Position numbers and translations under genes: made by a program. A stretch of 64,000 nucleotides of DNA, from contig NZ_JABFDM010000002.1 of the NCBI RefSeq assembly GCF_013178945.1, positions 310,001 through 374,000 of the forward strand, in the 5' to 3' direction. The notes under the pieces were generated by a model. It ran no database searches. It saw only the letters and a list, made by a program, of their open reading frames with translations, and was not told where the DNA came from. Source of the stretch: Bradyrhizobium aeschynomenes. GTDB lineage: Bacteria; Pseudomonadota; Alphaproteobacteria; Rhizobiales; Xanthobacteraceae. Positions 52,837 to 62,048 of the stretch are shown piece by piece; positions within the stretch are counted from its first letter, which is position 1, and each line of letters opens with the position of its first letter.

Positions 52837-54444
52837 TCAGACCCGCCGCGCGGCCTCGAGCGCCTGCGGTGTGTCGATGTCGAGAAAGGCACTGTCGCCG
52901 TCGACGGGCACCTCGGCGACGGCCTCGGTGTGCTTGGCGATCAAATGCCGGGCGCCGACGTCACCGTCGAGCGTCATCAACTCGGCGAAGAAGCGGCGCG
53001 ACCACAGGACGGGATTGCCGCGGCGTCCCTCGGACACGGGGATGACGATCAAATTGCCGCGATCGGGGGCAAAGGCGGCGATCAGGCGGTCAAGGAGATC
53101 CGACGACACCAGGGGCATGTCGCCGAGGCACACGACCGCGCCATCGACGCCCTCGGGCACCGCGGCAATGCCTGATTTCACCGAGCTGGCAAGCCCACCG
53201 GCGAAGTCGGGATTGCGGATGAAGCGGACGTCGAGGTCGGACAGCGCGTTCTCGACCAATTCGGCCTGATGGCCGGTCACGACGATCACTTCGCAGGCCC
53301 GGGAGGCCAGCGCCTGCTCGGTCACGATCCGCACCAGCTTCTTGCCGTCGAGCTCGGCCAGCAGCTTGTTCGGTCCGCCCATGCGGGTCGAGCGTCCCGC
53401 GGCGAGCACCACTGCGGCCACCTTGCGTTCGTCCACGGCCGCCTCCGGCTTGGCGCGCGGCTGCGGCCGCGTCACGATCTCCATCAGCAGGCCGCCGACA
53501 CCCATCGCCGTGAGCTCGGCGCGTGTCACCTTGATGCCGGCCAGCAGCCGCATCAGCACCCAGTCGAAACCGTTCTCGGCCGGCGAGCGTGCGCAGCCGG
53601 GAGCGCCCAGCACAGGCACGCCGCCGGCGCTGCCGATCAACAGCAGATTGCCGGGGTCGACCGGCATGCCGAAATGCTCGATGGCACCGCCGATCCCGGT
53701 GATGGCGGCGGGGATGACGTCACGGCGGTCGGCGATGGCGGAGGCGCCGAAAACGATCACGAGCTCGGCCCCGAGCGCCAGCAGCTCGTTGATTGCGGCG
53801 GCCAGCGCGGCCTGCTCATGCGGCACGCGGCGCTCGGCGATGATGCCCGCGCCAGCTGGCGCCAAGCGTTCGGCAGTCACCCGCAGCGTCTTGTCGATCA
53901 CCTTGGGTGCGAGACCCGGCAACATGGTCGAGACCACGCCGACGCGCTTGACGACATAGGGCGCGATGCTGAGCGCACCCTTGCCGGCCGCAGCCACGGC
54001 CGCATCTCGCAGGCGGCCCTCGACGCCGAACGGGATCAGCTTGACGGTGCCGACCATCTCGCCTTCGACCACCGGCTTGAAAGCCGGCAGGGTCGCAAAT
54101 GTGATGGCCTCGTCGACCCCATTGATGCGCTCGACAGCGGCACGGTCGATCATCAGCACGCCGGGCTGAGCCGCGAACAGATTGGCGCGCCCGGTGAAGG
54201 CGCGATCGACATGGATGCCCTCGCCCGCCACGACCTTGGCAACATCGGCGGCTGCTTCATCCTCCGAGACGTCGCCGGCCTCGAGCCGGACCACGACGAT
54301 CTCGTTGACGCCTTGCCCGACCAGCGCCTCGACCTCGGCGGGACCGATCAGCGTGCCCTTCTTGAGCACCAATGATCCCTTGCGCAGGGTGTGAACGGTC
54401 ACCCCGCCGATCGCCTCGGCTGGACTGGCAGGACCGAACTTCAT
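52837..54444 (-). CDS. MoeA-like / MobA-like fusion for Mo-cofactor handling
   Basis: A 535-residue fusion. Residues ~1-340 are a MoeA/MogA-type molybdopterin-binding region (LVKQ-like VLKKGTLIGPAEVEALVGQGVNEI, ...VIVFGASAIADRRDVIPAAI, GAPGCARSPAENGFDWVL). Residues ~345-535 are a MobA/MocA-type nucleotidyltransferase: VAAVVLAAGRSTRMGGPNKLLAEL, CLGDMPLVSSDLL and DIDTPQAL. It probably adds CMP to the cofactor (molybdopterin cytosine dinucleotide) for the CO-dehydrogenase-type enzyme of this operon. Its start overlaps the XdhC gene by 4 bp. Confidence 0.88.
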   Translation of the reverse strand: MKFGPASPAEAIGGVTVHTLRKGSLVLKKGTLIGPAEVEALVGQGVNEIVVVRLEAGDVSEDEAAADVAKVVAGEGIHVDRAFTGRANLFAAQPGVLMIDRAAVERINGVDEAITFATLPAFKPVVEGEMVGTVKLIPFGVEGRLRDAAVAAAGKGALSIAPYVVKRVGVVSTMLPGLAPKVIDKTLRVTAERLAPAGAGIIAERRVPHEQAALAAAINELLALGAELVIVFGASAIADRRDVIPAAITGIGGAIEHFGMPVDPGNLLLIGSAGGVPVLGAPGCARSPAENGFDWVLMRLLAGIKVTRAELTAMGVGGLLMEIVTRPQPRAKPEAAVDERKVAAVVLAAGRSTRMGGPNKLLAELDGKKLVRIVTEQALASRACEVIVVTGHQAELVENALSDLDVRFIRNPDFAGGLASSVKSGIAAVPEGVDGAVVCLGDMPLVSSDLLDRLIAAFAPDRGNLIVIPVSEGRRGNPVLWSRRFFAELMTLDGDVGARHLIAKHTEAVAEVPVDGDSAFLDIDTPQALEAARRV

Positions 54445-55142
54445 GCCGCCTGCTCTTTCTCCTTGGCCGGCAGCCGCAACGTCGCGGTGATCTGCGCCAT
54501 GATGGAAACGGCGATCTCCGCGGGCGACACCGCGCCGATGGCGAGCCCAATCGGCGCGTGGATGCGCGCGATGTCAGCATCAGTCGCCCCCTGCGCGCGC
54601 AGGCGGTCGCCGCGCTTGGCGTGGGTCTTCCGCGAGCCGAGCGCGCCGATATAGAAGCAGTCGCGCGAGAACGCATGCAGCAGCGCCGGATCGTCGATTT
54701 TCGGATCATGCGTCAGCGCGACAAAGGCCGTGTAGTGATCGACGTTGAGCGGTGGCAGCGCTACGTCGGGCCATTCGGCGATCAGCGGCACGTCGGGGAA
54801 GCGCTCGGGACTTGCAAAGGCGGTGCGCGGATCGACGACGGTGACGTCGTAGCCGAGCGACCTGGCGATCGGCGCCAGCGCCTGGCTGATATGGACGGCG
54901 CCGATGATGACGAGCTTGGCCGTCGGCGCGTAGACGTTGAGGAACAGCCGCTTGCCAGCGGCTTCAACCATGCCGCTCTTGCCCATGCGCAGATGCTTGC
55001 CAAGCTCGTCCGCTAGGGAATCGGTGGCAATCGCCGCAGCCTTGACCAGGCGCTGCTCGCCGGTGGCGACGTCGGTCACGAGAATCGCCGGACGGCGCGC
55101 AGCGCGCTCGGCATTGAGTTCGGCCAGTGTGCGAAGGTCCAT
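54441..55142 (-). CDS. XdhC-family Mo-hydroxylase maturation protein, Rossmann part
   Basis: A 233-residue protein equal to the C-terminal Rossmann half of XdhC/CoxF: KLVIIGAVHISQALAPIARSLGYDVTVVDPRTAF, ALTHDPKIDDPAL, YIGALGSRKTHAKR and GLAIGAVSPAEIAVSIMAQI. XdhC proteins bind the Mo cofactor and deliver its sulfurated form to the apo-enzyme. The N-terminal half is made by the next gene upstream (3-bp gap), so the protein is split in two. Confidence 0.9.
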   Translation of the reverse strand: MDLRTLAELNAERAARRPAILVTDVATGEQRLVKAAAIATDSLADELGKHLRMGKSGMVEAAGKRLFLNVYAPTAKLVIIGAVHISQALAPIARSLGYDVTVVDPRTAFASPERFPDVPLIAEWPDVALPPLNVDHYTAFVALTHDPKIDDPALLHAFSRDCFYIGALGSRKTHAKRGDRLRAQGATDADIARIHAPIGLAIGAVSPAEIAVSIMAQITATLRLPAKEKEQAA

Positions 55143-55145
55143 GTC

Positions 55146-55469
55146 TCAGCCCACCTTCTCGACGAATACGCGGATGGTGCCGCCGCAGGACAGGCCGACA
55201 TTCCAGGCGGTCTCGTCGGCGACGCCGAACTCCAGCATCTTGGGCTGGCCGCTGGAGATCACGTCGAGCGCCTCGGTGACCACCGCGCCCTCGACGCAGC
55301 CGCCGGACACCGAGCCCAAAAACGTGCCCTCGTCATTGATCACGAGGTTGGAGCCGACCGGCCGTGGCGCCGAGCCCCAAGTCTCGACCACGGTGGCGAG
55401 CGCCACGCCGTGTCCGCCCCTGTGCCAGTCCTCGGCGGCCTTGAGGATGTCTTCGTTGCGGTCGAGCAT
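55146..55469 (-). CDS. XdhC-family protein, N-terminal part (split gene)
   Basis: A 107-residue protein with the XdhC N-terminal pattern: VALATVVETWGSAPRPVGSNLVIND, GSVSGGCVEGAVV, DETAWNVGLSCGG. The Cys residues in SGGC and LSCGG are the conserved ones. In many bacteria it is fused to the Rossmann part, while here it is a separate gene ending 3 bp before it. Both parts are intact, so this is a natural split rather than a frameshift: each has its own start and stop. Confidence 0.88.
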   Translation of the reverse strand: MLDRNEDILKAAEDWHRGGHGVALATVVETWGSAPRPVGSNLVINDEGTFLGSVSGGCVEGAVVTEALDVISSGQPKMLEFGVADETAWNVGLSCGGTIRVFVEKVG

Positions 55470-55491
55470 GGCGATCTCCTTGTCGGACTGA

Positions 55492-56697
55492 TCAGGCGGC
55501 GGGCCGGATCGCGCTGCGATGATGTGGCGGCAGCGGCGACGACAGCGCCGAGATCAGTGTCTCGATCGAGGTCAAGTTATGTACGGGGCGGAATTCGTCA
55601 ACGTGAGGCAGCATGGTTTTGATGCCCTGCGCCTTGGCCTCGAAGCCAGAGTAACGCAGCAGCGGGTTGAGCCAGATCAGGCGGCGACAGGACCGGTGCA
55701 GCCGGTCCATCTCGAAGGCGAGCTTGCTGTCGGCCTCTCGCTCCAGCCCGTCGGAGATCAAGAGCACGATCGCGCCCTGCCCGAGCACCCGCCGCGCCCA
55801 TTGCTTGTTGAAGGTCTCCAGCGAGGTCGCGATCCGCGTGCCGCCGGCCCAGTCCTCGACATTGGCCGAGCAGCTCGCCAGTGCCTCGTCCGGATCGCGC
55901 TGCCGCAGCGCGCGCGTGACATTGGTCAGCCGCGTGCCGAACAGGAACACCGACACGCGCTTGCGGGCGTCGGTGATGGCATGCAGGAAATGCAGGAACA
56001 GGCGGGTGTACTCGCTCATCGAGCCGGAGATGTCGAGCAGCGCCACGATCGGCGCCGGCTTCTCGATTCTCCCCAGACGATGGAAGTTGATGATCTCGCC
56101 CTCGGTGCGCAGCGCTTGGCGCAAGGTCTTGCGCATGTCGATACGGTGGCCGCGCGGATCCGCCGTGTGGCGGCGGGTCTTCAGCTCGGCCTGCGGCAGC
56201 CGCATCTTGGCGATGGCGCGCGCGACCTCGGCGATTTCAGCCGCGCTCATCTGCGCAAAGTCCTTCTTCTGCAGCACCTCGCGGTCGGACACCGACAGCC
56301 GCAGGTCCTGCTCCTGCGCCTTCGGCTCCTCATGCATCTGCGGCTGCGACATCGCCTCCTGGACGCGGCGCGAGGCTGGCGGCGGCTTCTTCTTGGCGTG
56401 GTCCGGCAGCGGCACCGAATCGAGCATCGACTTCCACTCCTCGGCCGGCCGGAAGAACAGATCGAAGGCCTGGGCGAAAATCAGCGCGTGCTCGTGGCGC
56501 TTGACGAAGATCGATTCCAGCGTGGTGAAGACATCGGGCCGCTTGCCGATGTCGATGACCTCGAGCGCGGTCATGGCGTCGATGACGGCGCCCGGTCCCA
56601 CGGGCAGACCAGCGGCGCGTAACGCGCGCGCAAAGCCCGCAATGTTATCGGCGATGCCGCCGGTCGGCGGCGCGAGGTGATTGATGCTGGTGGGCAT
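55492..56697 (-). CDS. coxE: CoxE-type VWA domain protein
   Basis: A 401-residue protein with a C-terminal von Willebrand A domain. The MIDAS site is PIVALLDISGSMSEYTRLFL (DxSxS), then GGTRIATSLETF with the conserved Thr/Gly, and LISDGLERE. The N-terminal ~170 residues are helical. With CoxD (AAA+) it forms a MoxR-VWA pair that, in CO dehydrogenase biogenesis, helps insert copper or sulfur into the active site. ATG 56697 is preferred; the extension to 56745 would enter a repeat. Confidence 0.9.
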   Translation of the reverse strand: MPTSINHLAPPTGGIADNIAGFARALRAAGLPVGPGAVIDAMTALEVIDIGKRPDVFTTLESIFVKRHEHALIFAQAFDLFFRPAEEWKSMLDSVPLPDHAKKKPPPASRRVQEAMSQPQMHEEPKAQEQDLRLSVSDREVLQKKDFAQMSAAEIAEVARAIAKMRLPQAELKTRRHTADPRGHRIDMRKTLRQALRTEGEIINFHRLGRIEKPAPIVALLDISGSMSEYTRLFLHFLHAITDARKRVSVFLFGTRLTNVTRALRQRDPDEALASCSANVEDWAGGTRIATSLETFNKQWARRVLGQGAIVLLISDGLEREADSKLAFEMDRLHRSCRRLIWLNPLLRYSGFEAKAQGIKTMLPHVDEFRPVHNLTSIETLISALSSPLPPHHRSAIRPAA

Positions 56698-56740
56698 GGC
56701 CTGATCCCCTCGAATTCCAAACGCGCCCCAACTTGAGGCC

Positions 56741-56838
56741 GTCATTCCGGGGCGCCCGAAGGGCGAGCCCGGAATCCATACTCACGATCGTGGTTATGGA
56801 TTCCGGGCCTGCGTGCTGCGCACGCATCCCGGAATGAC
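56741..56838. repeat. GTCATTCCGGGG-type palindromic repeat
   Basis: GTCATTCCGGGGCGCCCGAA...CCCGGAATCCATA and TATGGATTCCGGGCC...ATCCCGGAATGAC. It sits within the cox operon between coxD and coxE, so it would be transcribed as part of the mRNA. Confidence 0.92.
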
Positions 56839-56864
56839 GAGCTTTATTGTTGCACGACCTCGAC

Positions 56865-57773
56865 TCACGTCTCGCTGGTCGCGTCCTTGATCACCTTGTT
56901 CAACGCATCGCCCTGCATGCGGGCGATGTCGTCCTGATACTTCAGCAGCGCGCCTAGCGTATCGCCGACCACCTCGGCATTCAGCGAGCGCGCATCGAGC
57001 TCGGTCAGCGCCGTGGCCCAGTCCAACGTCTCGGCGACTCCCGGCGATTTGTAGAAGTCCTGGTTGCGCAGCGCCTGCACGAAACGCACGATCTGCTGCG
57101 ACAGCCGCTGCGAGATGCCGGGCAGCCGCGTCTTGACGATCGCGAGCTCGCGCTCGGCCGAGGGATAATCGACCCAGTGATACAGACAGCGCCGCTTCAG
57201 CGCGTCGTGGATTTCGCGGGTGCGGTTGGAGGTGATGATGACGATCGGCGGATGCGGCGCCTTGACGGTGCCGAATTCGGGGATCGTGACCTGGAAGTCG
57301 GACAGGATCTCGAGCAGATAGGCCTCGAAGGCCTCGTCGGCGCGGTCGAGTTCGTCGATCAAGAGCACCGGGGCGCCGGCGACATCCGGCTCCAGCGCCT
57401 GCAGCAGCGGGCGCTTGATCAGGTAGCGGTCGGCGAAGATGTCCGACGACAACTGGTCGCGATCGACATCGCCGCCGGCTTCCGCGAGCCGGATCGCGAT
57501 CATCTGCGCCGCCGAATTCCACTCGTAGACGGCGGACGCAACGTCGAGACCCTCGTAGCATTGCAGGCGGATCAGCTTGCGGCCGAGTGCCGCCGACAGA
57601 ACCTTGGCGATCTCGGTCTTGCCGACGCCGGCCTCGCCTTCGAGGAACAGGGGCCGGCCCATGCGCAGCGACAGATAGGTCACCGTCGCCAGCGATCGCT
57701 CGGCCAGATAGCCGCGCGACGACAACAATTCGAGCATCGCATCGACCGATGCTGGCAGAGCCGGAGCACTCAT
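56865..57773 (-). CDS. coxD: CoxD-type MoxR AAA+ ATPase
   Basis: A 302-residue AAA+ protein: Walker A EGEAGVGKTEIAK near residue 45, Walker B VLLIDELDRADEAFE, and sensor-1-like VIITSNRTREIHDAL. It acts with CoxE in maturation of the CO-dehydrogenase active site, probably unfolding or remodelling the apo-enzyme. ATG 57773 gives the usual N-terminus; the upstream frame to 57872 is Pro/Arg-rich and overlaps coxM. Confidence 0.92.
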   Translation of the reverse strand: MSAPALPASVDAMLELLSSRGYLAERSLATVTYLSLRMGRPLFLEGEAGVGKTEIAKVLSAALGRKLIRLQCYEGLDVASAVYEWNSAAQMIAIRLAEAGGDVDRDQLSSDIFADRYLIKRPLLQALEPDVAGAPVLLIDELDRADEAFEAYLLEILSDFQVTIPEFGTVKAPHPPIVIITSNRTREIHDALKRRCLYHWVDYPSAERELAIVKTRLPGISQRLSQQIVRFVQALRNQDFYKSPGVAETLDWATALTELDARSLNAEVVGDTLGALLKYQDDIARMQGDALNKVIKDATSET

Positions 57774-57795
57774 GGCGAGACCGCTTCCTTCGACG

Positions 57796-58653
57796 TCACG
57801 ACGCCGGAGCTTCGGGCTCGGCGGCCCCGTCAGACGCGGAGGATGCCTTGGCTTCGGCATTGGCGGCATCAACCGCGCGGCGCGCCAGCACGCCGATCAG
57901 GTGGGCGCGATATTCGGCACTGCCGTGAATGTCGCTGTTGAGGCCTTCGGCGGAAACGGGAATGCCTTCGAGCACCTTCGGTGAGAACCGCTTCTGCAGC
58001 GCCTCCTCGAACGCGGTGACGCGGAACACGCCGTTGCCGCCGGCGCCAGTCACGGCGACGCGCACGTCGGAGGGACGGCGCGCGACGAACACGCCGACCA
58101 GGGCGTAGCGCGAAGCCTGGTTGCGGAACTTGACGTAAGCCGCCTTCTTGGCCAGCGGGAAGCTCACCTTGGTGATGATCTCGTCCGGCTCCAGCGCGGT
58201 CGTGAACAGCCCCAGAAAGAACTCTTCGGCCTTCAGCTTGCGCTTGTTGGTGACGATGGTGGCGCCGAGCGCGAGGCAGGCCGCCGGATAGTCCGCGGTC
58301 GGATCGTTGTTGGCGATCGAGCCGCCGATGGTGCCGCGATGGCGCACCGCGGGGTCCCCGATCAGGCTCGCCAAATGAGCCAGCGCGGGAATCGCCTCGC
58401 CGACAGTGGCGGAGCTCGCGACCTCGGCGTGACGCGCCATCGCACCGATCACGAGATTGCGGCCCTTCACTTCGATCGTGTCGAGACCCTCGACATGCGA
58501 GAGATCGACCAGATGCGGCGGGCTGGCGAGCCGCTGCTTCATGACGGGCACGAGCGTGTGGCCCCCGGCGACCAGCTTGGCGTCCTCGTTCTTGGTGAGG
58601 AGATTCGCGGCCTGGCGCACGGTGGCCGGCCGGTGATATTTGAATTCGTACAT
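57796..58653 (-). CDS. coxM: CO dehydrogenase-type medium (FAD) subunit
   Basis: A 285-residue FAD-binding subunit: FKYHRPATVRQAANLL start, the FAD motif VAGGHTLVPVMKQR (AGGxT/S) near residue 29 and the second motif TIGGSIANNDPTADYPAA. It takes electrons from the iron-sulfur subunit and passes them to the quinone pool. It is 46 bp from coxS with no large-subunit gene between. The C-terminus is a long Ala/Ser-rich tail. Confidence 0.92.
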   Translation of the reverse strand: MYEFKYHRPATVRQAANLLTKNEDAKLVAGGHTLVPVMKQRLASPPHLVDLSHVEGLDTIEVKGRNLVIGAMARHAEVASSATVGEAIPALAHLASLIGDPAVRHRGTIGGSIANNDPTADYPAACLALGATIVTNKRKLKAEEFFLGLFTTALEPDEIITKVSFPLAKKAAYVKFRNQASRYALVGVFVARRPSDVRVAVTGAGGNGVFRVTAFEEALQKRFSPKVLEGIPVSAEGLNSDIHGSAEYRAHLIGVLARRAVDAANAEAKASSASDGAAEPEAPAS

Positions 58654-58699
58654 GGGATTGTCCTGTGCTCGGCGGGCCGACTTGGGCGACGTCAGACGT

Positions 58700-59185
58700 T
58701 TAGGCGAGGTCCGATTTGGCCATCGCCTTGGCGCCAGCGGCGATCGATTGCACGATGTTCTGATAACCGGTGCAGCGGCAGAGATTGCCTTCCAGCTCCT
58801 CGCGGATGGTCTCGTCGCTGAGCTCGTGTCCCTTGCGGTGGACGAGATCGACCGCGGTCATGATCATGCCCGGCGTGCAGAAGCCGCACTGCAGACCATG
58901 ATGCTCGCGGAACGCCTCCTGCATCGGATGCAGCGGCGCACCGTCGGCGGCCAGCCCCTCGATCGTCCTGACCTCGTGGCCATCGGCCATCACCGCCAGC
59001 GTCGTGCAGGACTTCACCGCCTTGCCGTCGAGATGCACGACGCAGGCGCCACACTGCGAGGTGTCGCATCCGACATGGGTGCCGGTGAGGCGCAGATTCT
59101 CGCGCAGGAACTGCACCAGCAGCGTCCGCGGGTCGACGTTCGCCGTGACGGGATTACCGTTCACAATCATGGAAATCTTGGCCAT
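58700..59185 (-). CDS. coxS: CO dehydrogenase-type small (2Fe-2S) subunit
   Basis: A 161-residue protein with both clusters: plant-type [21 protein letters not shown] and the helical [10 protein letters not shown]...CRCTGYQNI. Length and motif spacing match the small subunit of Mo hydroxylases. It carries electrons from the Mo site of the large subunit to FAD in CoxM. It is downstream of coxG in the operon. Confidence 0.95.
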   Translation of the reverse strand: MAKISMIVNGNPVTANVDPRTLLVQFLRENLRLTGTHVGCDTSQCGACVVHLDGKAVKSCTTLAVMADGHEVRTIEGLAADGAPLHPMQEAFREHHGLQCGFCTPGMIMTAVDLVHRKGHELSDETIREELEGNLCRCTGYQNIVQSIAAGAKAMAKSDLA

Positions 59186-59316
59186 TCAGGACTCTCTATA
59201 TTCCGCGCACAGCGTTGCACTGCAGCGCAGCCCAGCAAAAATCGGTCGAAAACCATCATATTGACGCTCTCCGCGACGGGCAACCTCGCCCCGGACAGCG
59301 CATGGGTCGGTTGCGG

Positions 59317-59763
59317 TCAGCCTTGAACGGCCTTGGCGAAGTTCGCGAAGAATTCATCGGCGAGCTTTTTGGCCGCGCCATTGATCAGGCGCTGGCCGAG
59401 CTGCGCCAGCTTGCCGCCGATCTGGGCGTCGACATTGTAGCTCAGCAGCGTGCCGCCATCCTTCTCCGCCAGGCCGACGACGGCGCCGCCCTTGGCGAAT
59501 CCGGCGACACCGCCCTCGCCCTCGCCGGAGATCTTGTAGCCGTTCGGCGGATCGAGATCGCTCAGGGTGACCTTGCCCTTGAAGCGCGCGGAGACCGGTC
59601 CGACCTTCATCTTGGCGACGGCACGGAAGCCGCCATCCTCGGTCTTCTCCAACTCCTCGCATCCGGGGATGCAGGCCTTGAGCACCTCAGGATCGTTCAG
59701 CTTGGCCCAGACGGCCTCACGCGGAGCCGCCAGCTGGACCTCGCCCGTCATCGTCATTGCCAT
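59317..59763 (-). CDS. coxG: CoxG-type SRPBCC protein
   Basis: A 148-residue carbon monoxide dehydrogenase subunit G-like protein: MTGEVQLAAPREAVWAKLNDPEVLKACIPGCEELE is the family start, then KMKVGPVSARFKGKV and VDAQIGGKLAQLGQRLINGAAKKLADEFF. CoxG recruits the assembled enzyme to the membrane. ATG 59763 has GGGGAG six bases upstream. It is the first gene of the operon; the 233-bp gap to the divergent PcaD-like gene holds the promoters, which I could not locate. Confidence 0.93.
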   Translation of the reverse strand: MAMTMTGEVQLAAPREAVWAKLNDPEVLKACIPGCEELEKTEDGGFRAVAKMKVGPVSARFKGKVTLSDLDPPNGYKISGEGEGGVAGFAKGGAVVGLAEKDGGTLLSYNVDAQIGGKLAQLGQRLINGAAKKLADEFFANFAKAVQG

Positions 59764-59996
59764 GAGCATCTCCCCCCGATTGGCGCGGTTAGAGGCATTC
59801 AAGTAAAGCACCGAACGCCTAAAAGGAAGGGCAAGCAGCGCCGTCAAGCGTTGCAGAAACGCGGGAGCACCGCAGCATTCCGGGTCTCCTGGCCGGCGGG
59901 TTTTGATTGGCAGACGGCGCCCGCAATGGTTAGTTCGCCATCAAATCTGCACGATTCCTCCGGCGTTGACCGCCGCCTGCGACAAGGATTGCGCCC

Positions 59997-60779
59997 ATGC
60001 CGATGATCGATGCCGACGGCTGTCTGTTGAACGTCACCGTCGAGGGCCGCGACGGCGGGCCGACCCTGATGCTGTCGAACTCGCTCGGCTCCACCCTGCA
60101 AATGTGGGAGCCGCAGATGCGGGCCTTCACGCAGGTTTTCCGTGTGGTCCGCTATGACCGGCGCGGCCATGGCAAGTCGACGGTCGCCCCCGGCCCCTAC
60201 TCCATCGAGCGATTCGGCCGCGATGCGCTGGCGATTCTCGACGACCTCAACATCGAGAAGGTGCACTGGTGCGGGGTCTCGATGGGAGGCATGGTCGGGC
60301 AATGGCTCGCGGCGCATGCCCCCGAGCGGGTCGGCAAGCTCGTGCTCGCCAACACCACCTGCTACTACCCGGATCCGGCCATCTGGGACGCCCGCATCAA
60401 GGCGGTTCAGGACAATGGACTCGCGGGGATCGCGGACACGGTCATCGCCGGCTGGCTGACGCAGGAGTTCCGCGATGCCAATCCGGACGTGGCCGATCGC
60501 ATGAAGGCGATGCTGGCGGCGACGCCGGTCGAGGGCTATCTCGGCTGCTGCGCGGCGCTCCGCGCGCTGGACCTGCGCGAGGACCTGCCGGCCATCAAGA
60601 GCCCCGTTCTCGTCGTTGCAGGCCGCTATGACAAATCGACGCCGATCGCGATGGCTGAAGCGATTCGCAGCCGGATCCCCGGTGCCAGCATGACCATCGT
60701 CGATGCCGCACACATCTCGAACGTCGAAGCCGCGGGCCAGTTCAATGACGCCGTGCTCGGCTTCCTGACCCAGCGCTGA
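59997..60779 (+). CDS. pcaD: 3-oxoadipate enol-lactonase-like alpha/beta hydrolase
   Basis: A 260-residue hydrolase of the PcaD type: SNSLGSTLQMWEPQM (oxyanion loop) near residue 27, nucleophile Ser in WCGVSMGGMVGQW, Asp in VVAGRYDKSTP and His in VDAAHISNVE. It would open the enol-lactone in the beta-ketoadipate pathway of protocatechuate breakdown. No other pca gene is adjacent, so the true substrate may differ. Start ATG 59997; ATG 60003 is also possible. Confidence 0.88.
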   Translation: MPMIDADGCLLNVTVEGRDGGPTLMLSNSLGSTLQMWEPQMRAFTQVFRVVRYDRRGHGKSTVAPGPYSIERFGRDALAILDDLNIEKVHWCGVSMGGMVGQWLAAHAPERVGKLVLANTTCYYPDPAIWDARIKAVQDNGLAGIADTVIAGWLTQEFRDANPDVADRMKAMLAATPVEGYLGCCAALRALDLREDLPAIKSPVLVVAGRYDKSTPIAMAEAIRSRIPGASMTIVDAAHISNVEAAGQFNDAVLGFLTQR

Positions 60780-60842
60780 GTGCATCCGCGCCTCGGGATC
60801 GGCGCCCCCAGCCCGCGGCCTCGGGGCTGCCGCGGCGGTCGA

Positions 60843-61403
60843 TCAGAACTTGACGCCTGCGGCGGCGCTGTTGGCCACCCCTGGCTCCATGCCGTTCGAC
60901 GGAGCGGATGCCGCCGGGGACGCCGTGGGCTGGGTCGCCGGCTTTTCCACCAGCATGACGATCGCAGTGCCCAGCAGCATCAGCAGCTCGGTCGCATGAA
61001 GGCGCAGTGCCTGCGTCTCGCCGATCTTCGCGGCCATGATCATGCTGAAGAACGTCAGCATGCTGCCAAGGCCGAGTCCGATCGACAACGCTTCGACATA
61101 GCCCGCCACCTTTCGCACCCGCGGCACCAGGATCAGGACCAGGAACATCGCGAAGAAGCCTGCGACCGTCAGTCGCGCCAGCGCGAGCAGCCAGGCGGCG
61201 CGGACGGTTTCGAGGCCTGACAGGTGAAGGTGATCGCTGATGAACAGCGCGACCGCGATATTGGGCCGTGCAAACAGCGCCTGGATCGGCGAGACCATGA
61301 TCTGGAAGGCGATGGCGGTCCAGGCGGGCACGAAATAGAGCGCCAGCAGCACGCCATTGACGCAGCTGAGCCGCCAGTTTCTGATCACGCAGTTCTTGAT
61401 CAT
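60843..61403 (-). CDS. Hypothetical membrane protein, four helices
   Basis: A 186-residue protein with about four hydrophobic segments (near residues 15-38, 70-95, 105-125 and 135-150) and a C-terminal Pro/Ala-rich tail. I do not recognise a family. It is convergent with the PcaD-like gene. The start is ATG 61403 (GGACG upstream, weak). Confidence 0.7.
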   Translation of the reverse strand: MIKNCVIRNWRLSCVNGVLLALYFVPAWTAIAFQIMVSPIQALFARPNIAVALFISDHLHLSGLETVRAAWLLALARLTVAGFFAMFLVLILVPRVRKVAGYVEALSIGLGLGSMLTFFSMIMAAKIGETQALRLHATELLMLLGTAIVMLVEKPATQPTASPAASAPSNGMEPGVANSAAAGVKF

Positions 61404-61549
61404 GTTCGTCCACCTTTGCGTCCCGCAGTTCCGGACGAGCTAACGCGCGGCAAATGCACCCGGCAATTTAAACCCTTTGTTTACCTTAACGGGGCGGCCA
61501 GCCGGGATCGGTTCACGCGCCCAGGCGAAACCAGGGACGTGGGCTGAGC

Positions 61550-61720
61550 TTACGGACCGCTCGAGCCGTCAGACCCGCTTTCGCCCTGCGCATCCGTCTC
61601 CTTCTGCCCGGGCTGCCGGCTTTCGCCAGGACCCTGCCGGATCGGCTTGCCCTGCGTCTGGCCCTGTTGATTCTGGCCGGGGTTCTGGTGGCCCTGGGTC
61701 TTGTCGGTCAGCCTGCTCAT
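61550..61720 (-). CDS. Small Gln/Gly-rich hydrophilic protein, 56 residues
   Basis: A 56-residue, strongly hydrophilic, Gln/Gly/Pro-rich protein (QGHQNPGQNQQGQTQGKP), likely disordered. I do not recognise a named family, though I recall similar small Gln/Gly-rich proteins in Bradyrhizobium genomes. ATG 61720 with AGGGAG eight bases upstream supports it; the longer open frame back to 61903 is rejected. The function is unknown, possibly stress related. Confidence 0.6.
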   Translation of the reverse strand: MSRLTDKTQGHQNPGQNQQGQTQGKPIRQGPGESRQPGQKETDAQGESGSDGSSGP

Positions 61721-62048
61721 GCGTGTCTCCCTGGTCGCAACGGCACGACAACCAATGCGGGAACGCTCCTCCAGTTGCCAAGCGGCCGCGTTCCCCGGCG
61801 ATTGTTCCGTGGCAATGATGTGCCGTAACCGAGGCAACGGAACTGCGCCATCAAAGCAGGCGGGATAAGCCCTCAATTGCGGCACTGCACGCTGTTGCGG
61901 CACCCGGTTCCTAGCTGTTAGTACTTGACCACGCGTCGCCTTTGGCGCGGGTGCGAGGTCCAGGTCCCCCGCCCCGCCGCAAGGCCCCCGCCGCGTTGCG
62001 AACCGGTCTCGGCAGTCAGGACAACGGCAGTCTCAATAACGGCAATTC
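61721..62048. other. Upstream region of livH
   Basis: A 328-bp gap between divergently read genes. It contains no supported ORF on either strand and no member of the repeat families. It presumably holds the liv promoter, but no clear -35/-10 pair is visible. Confidence 0.35.
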
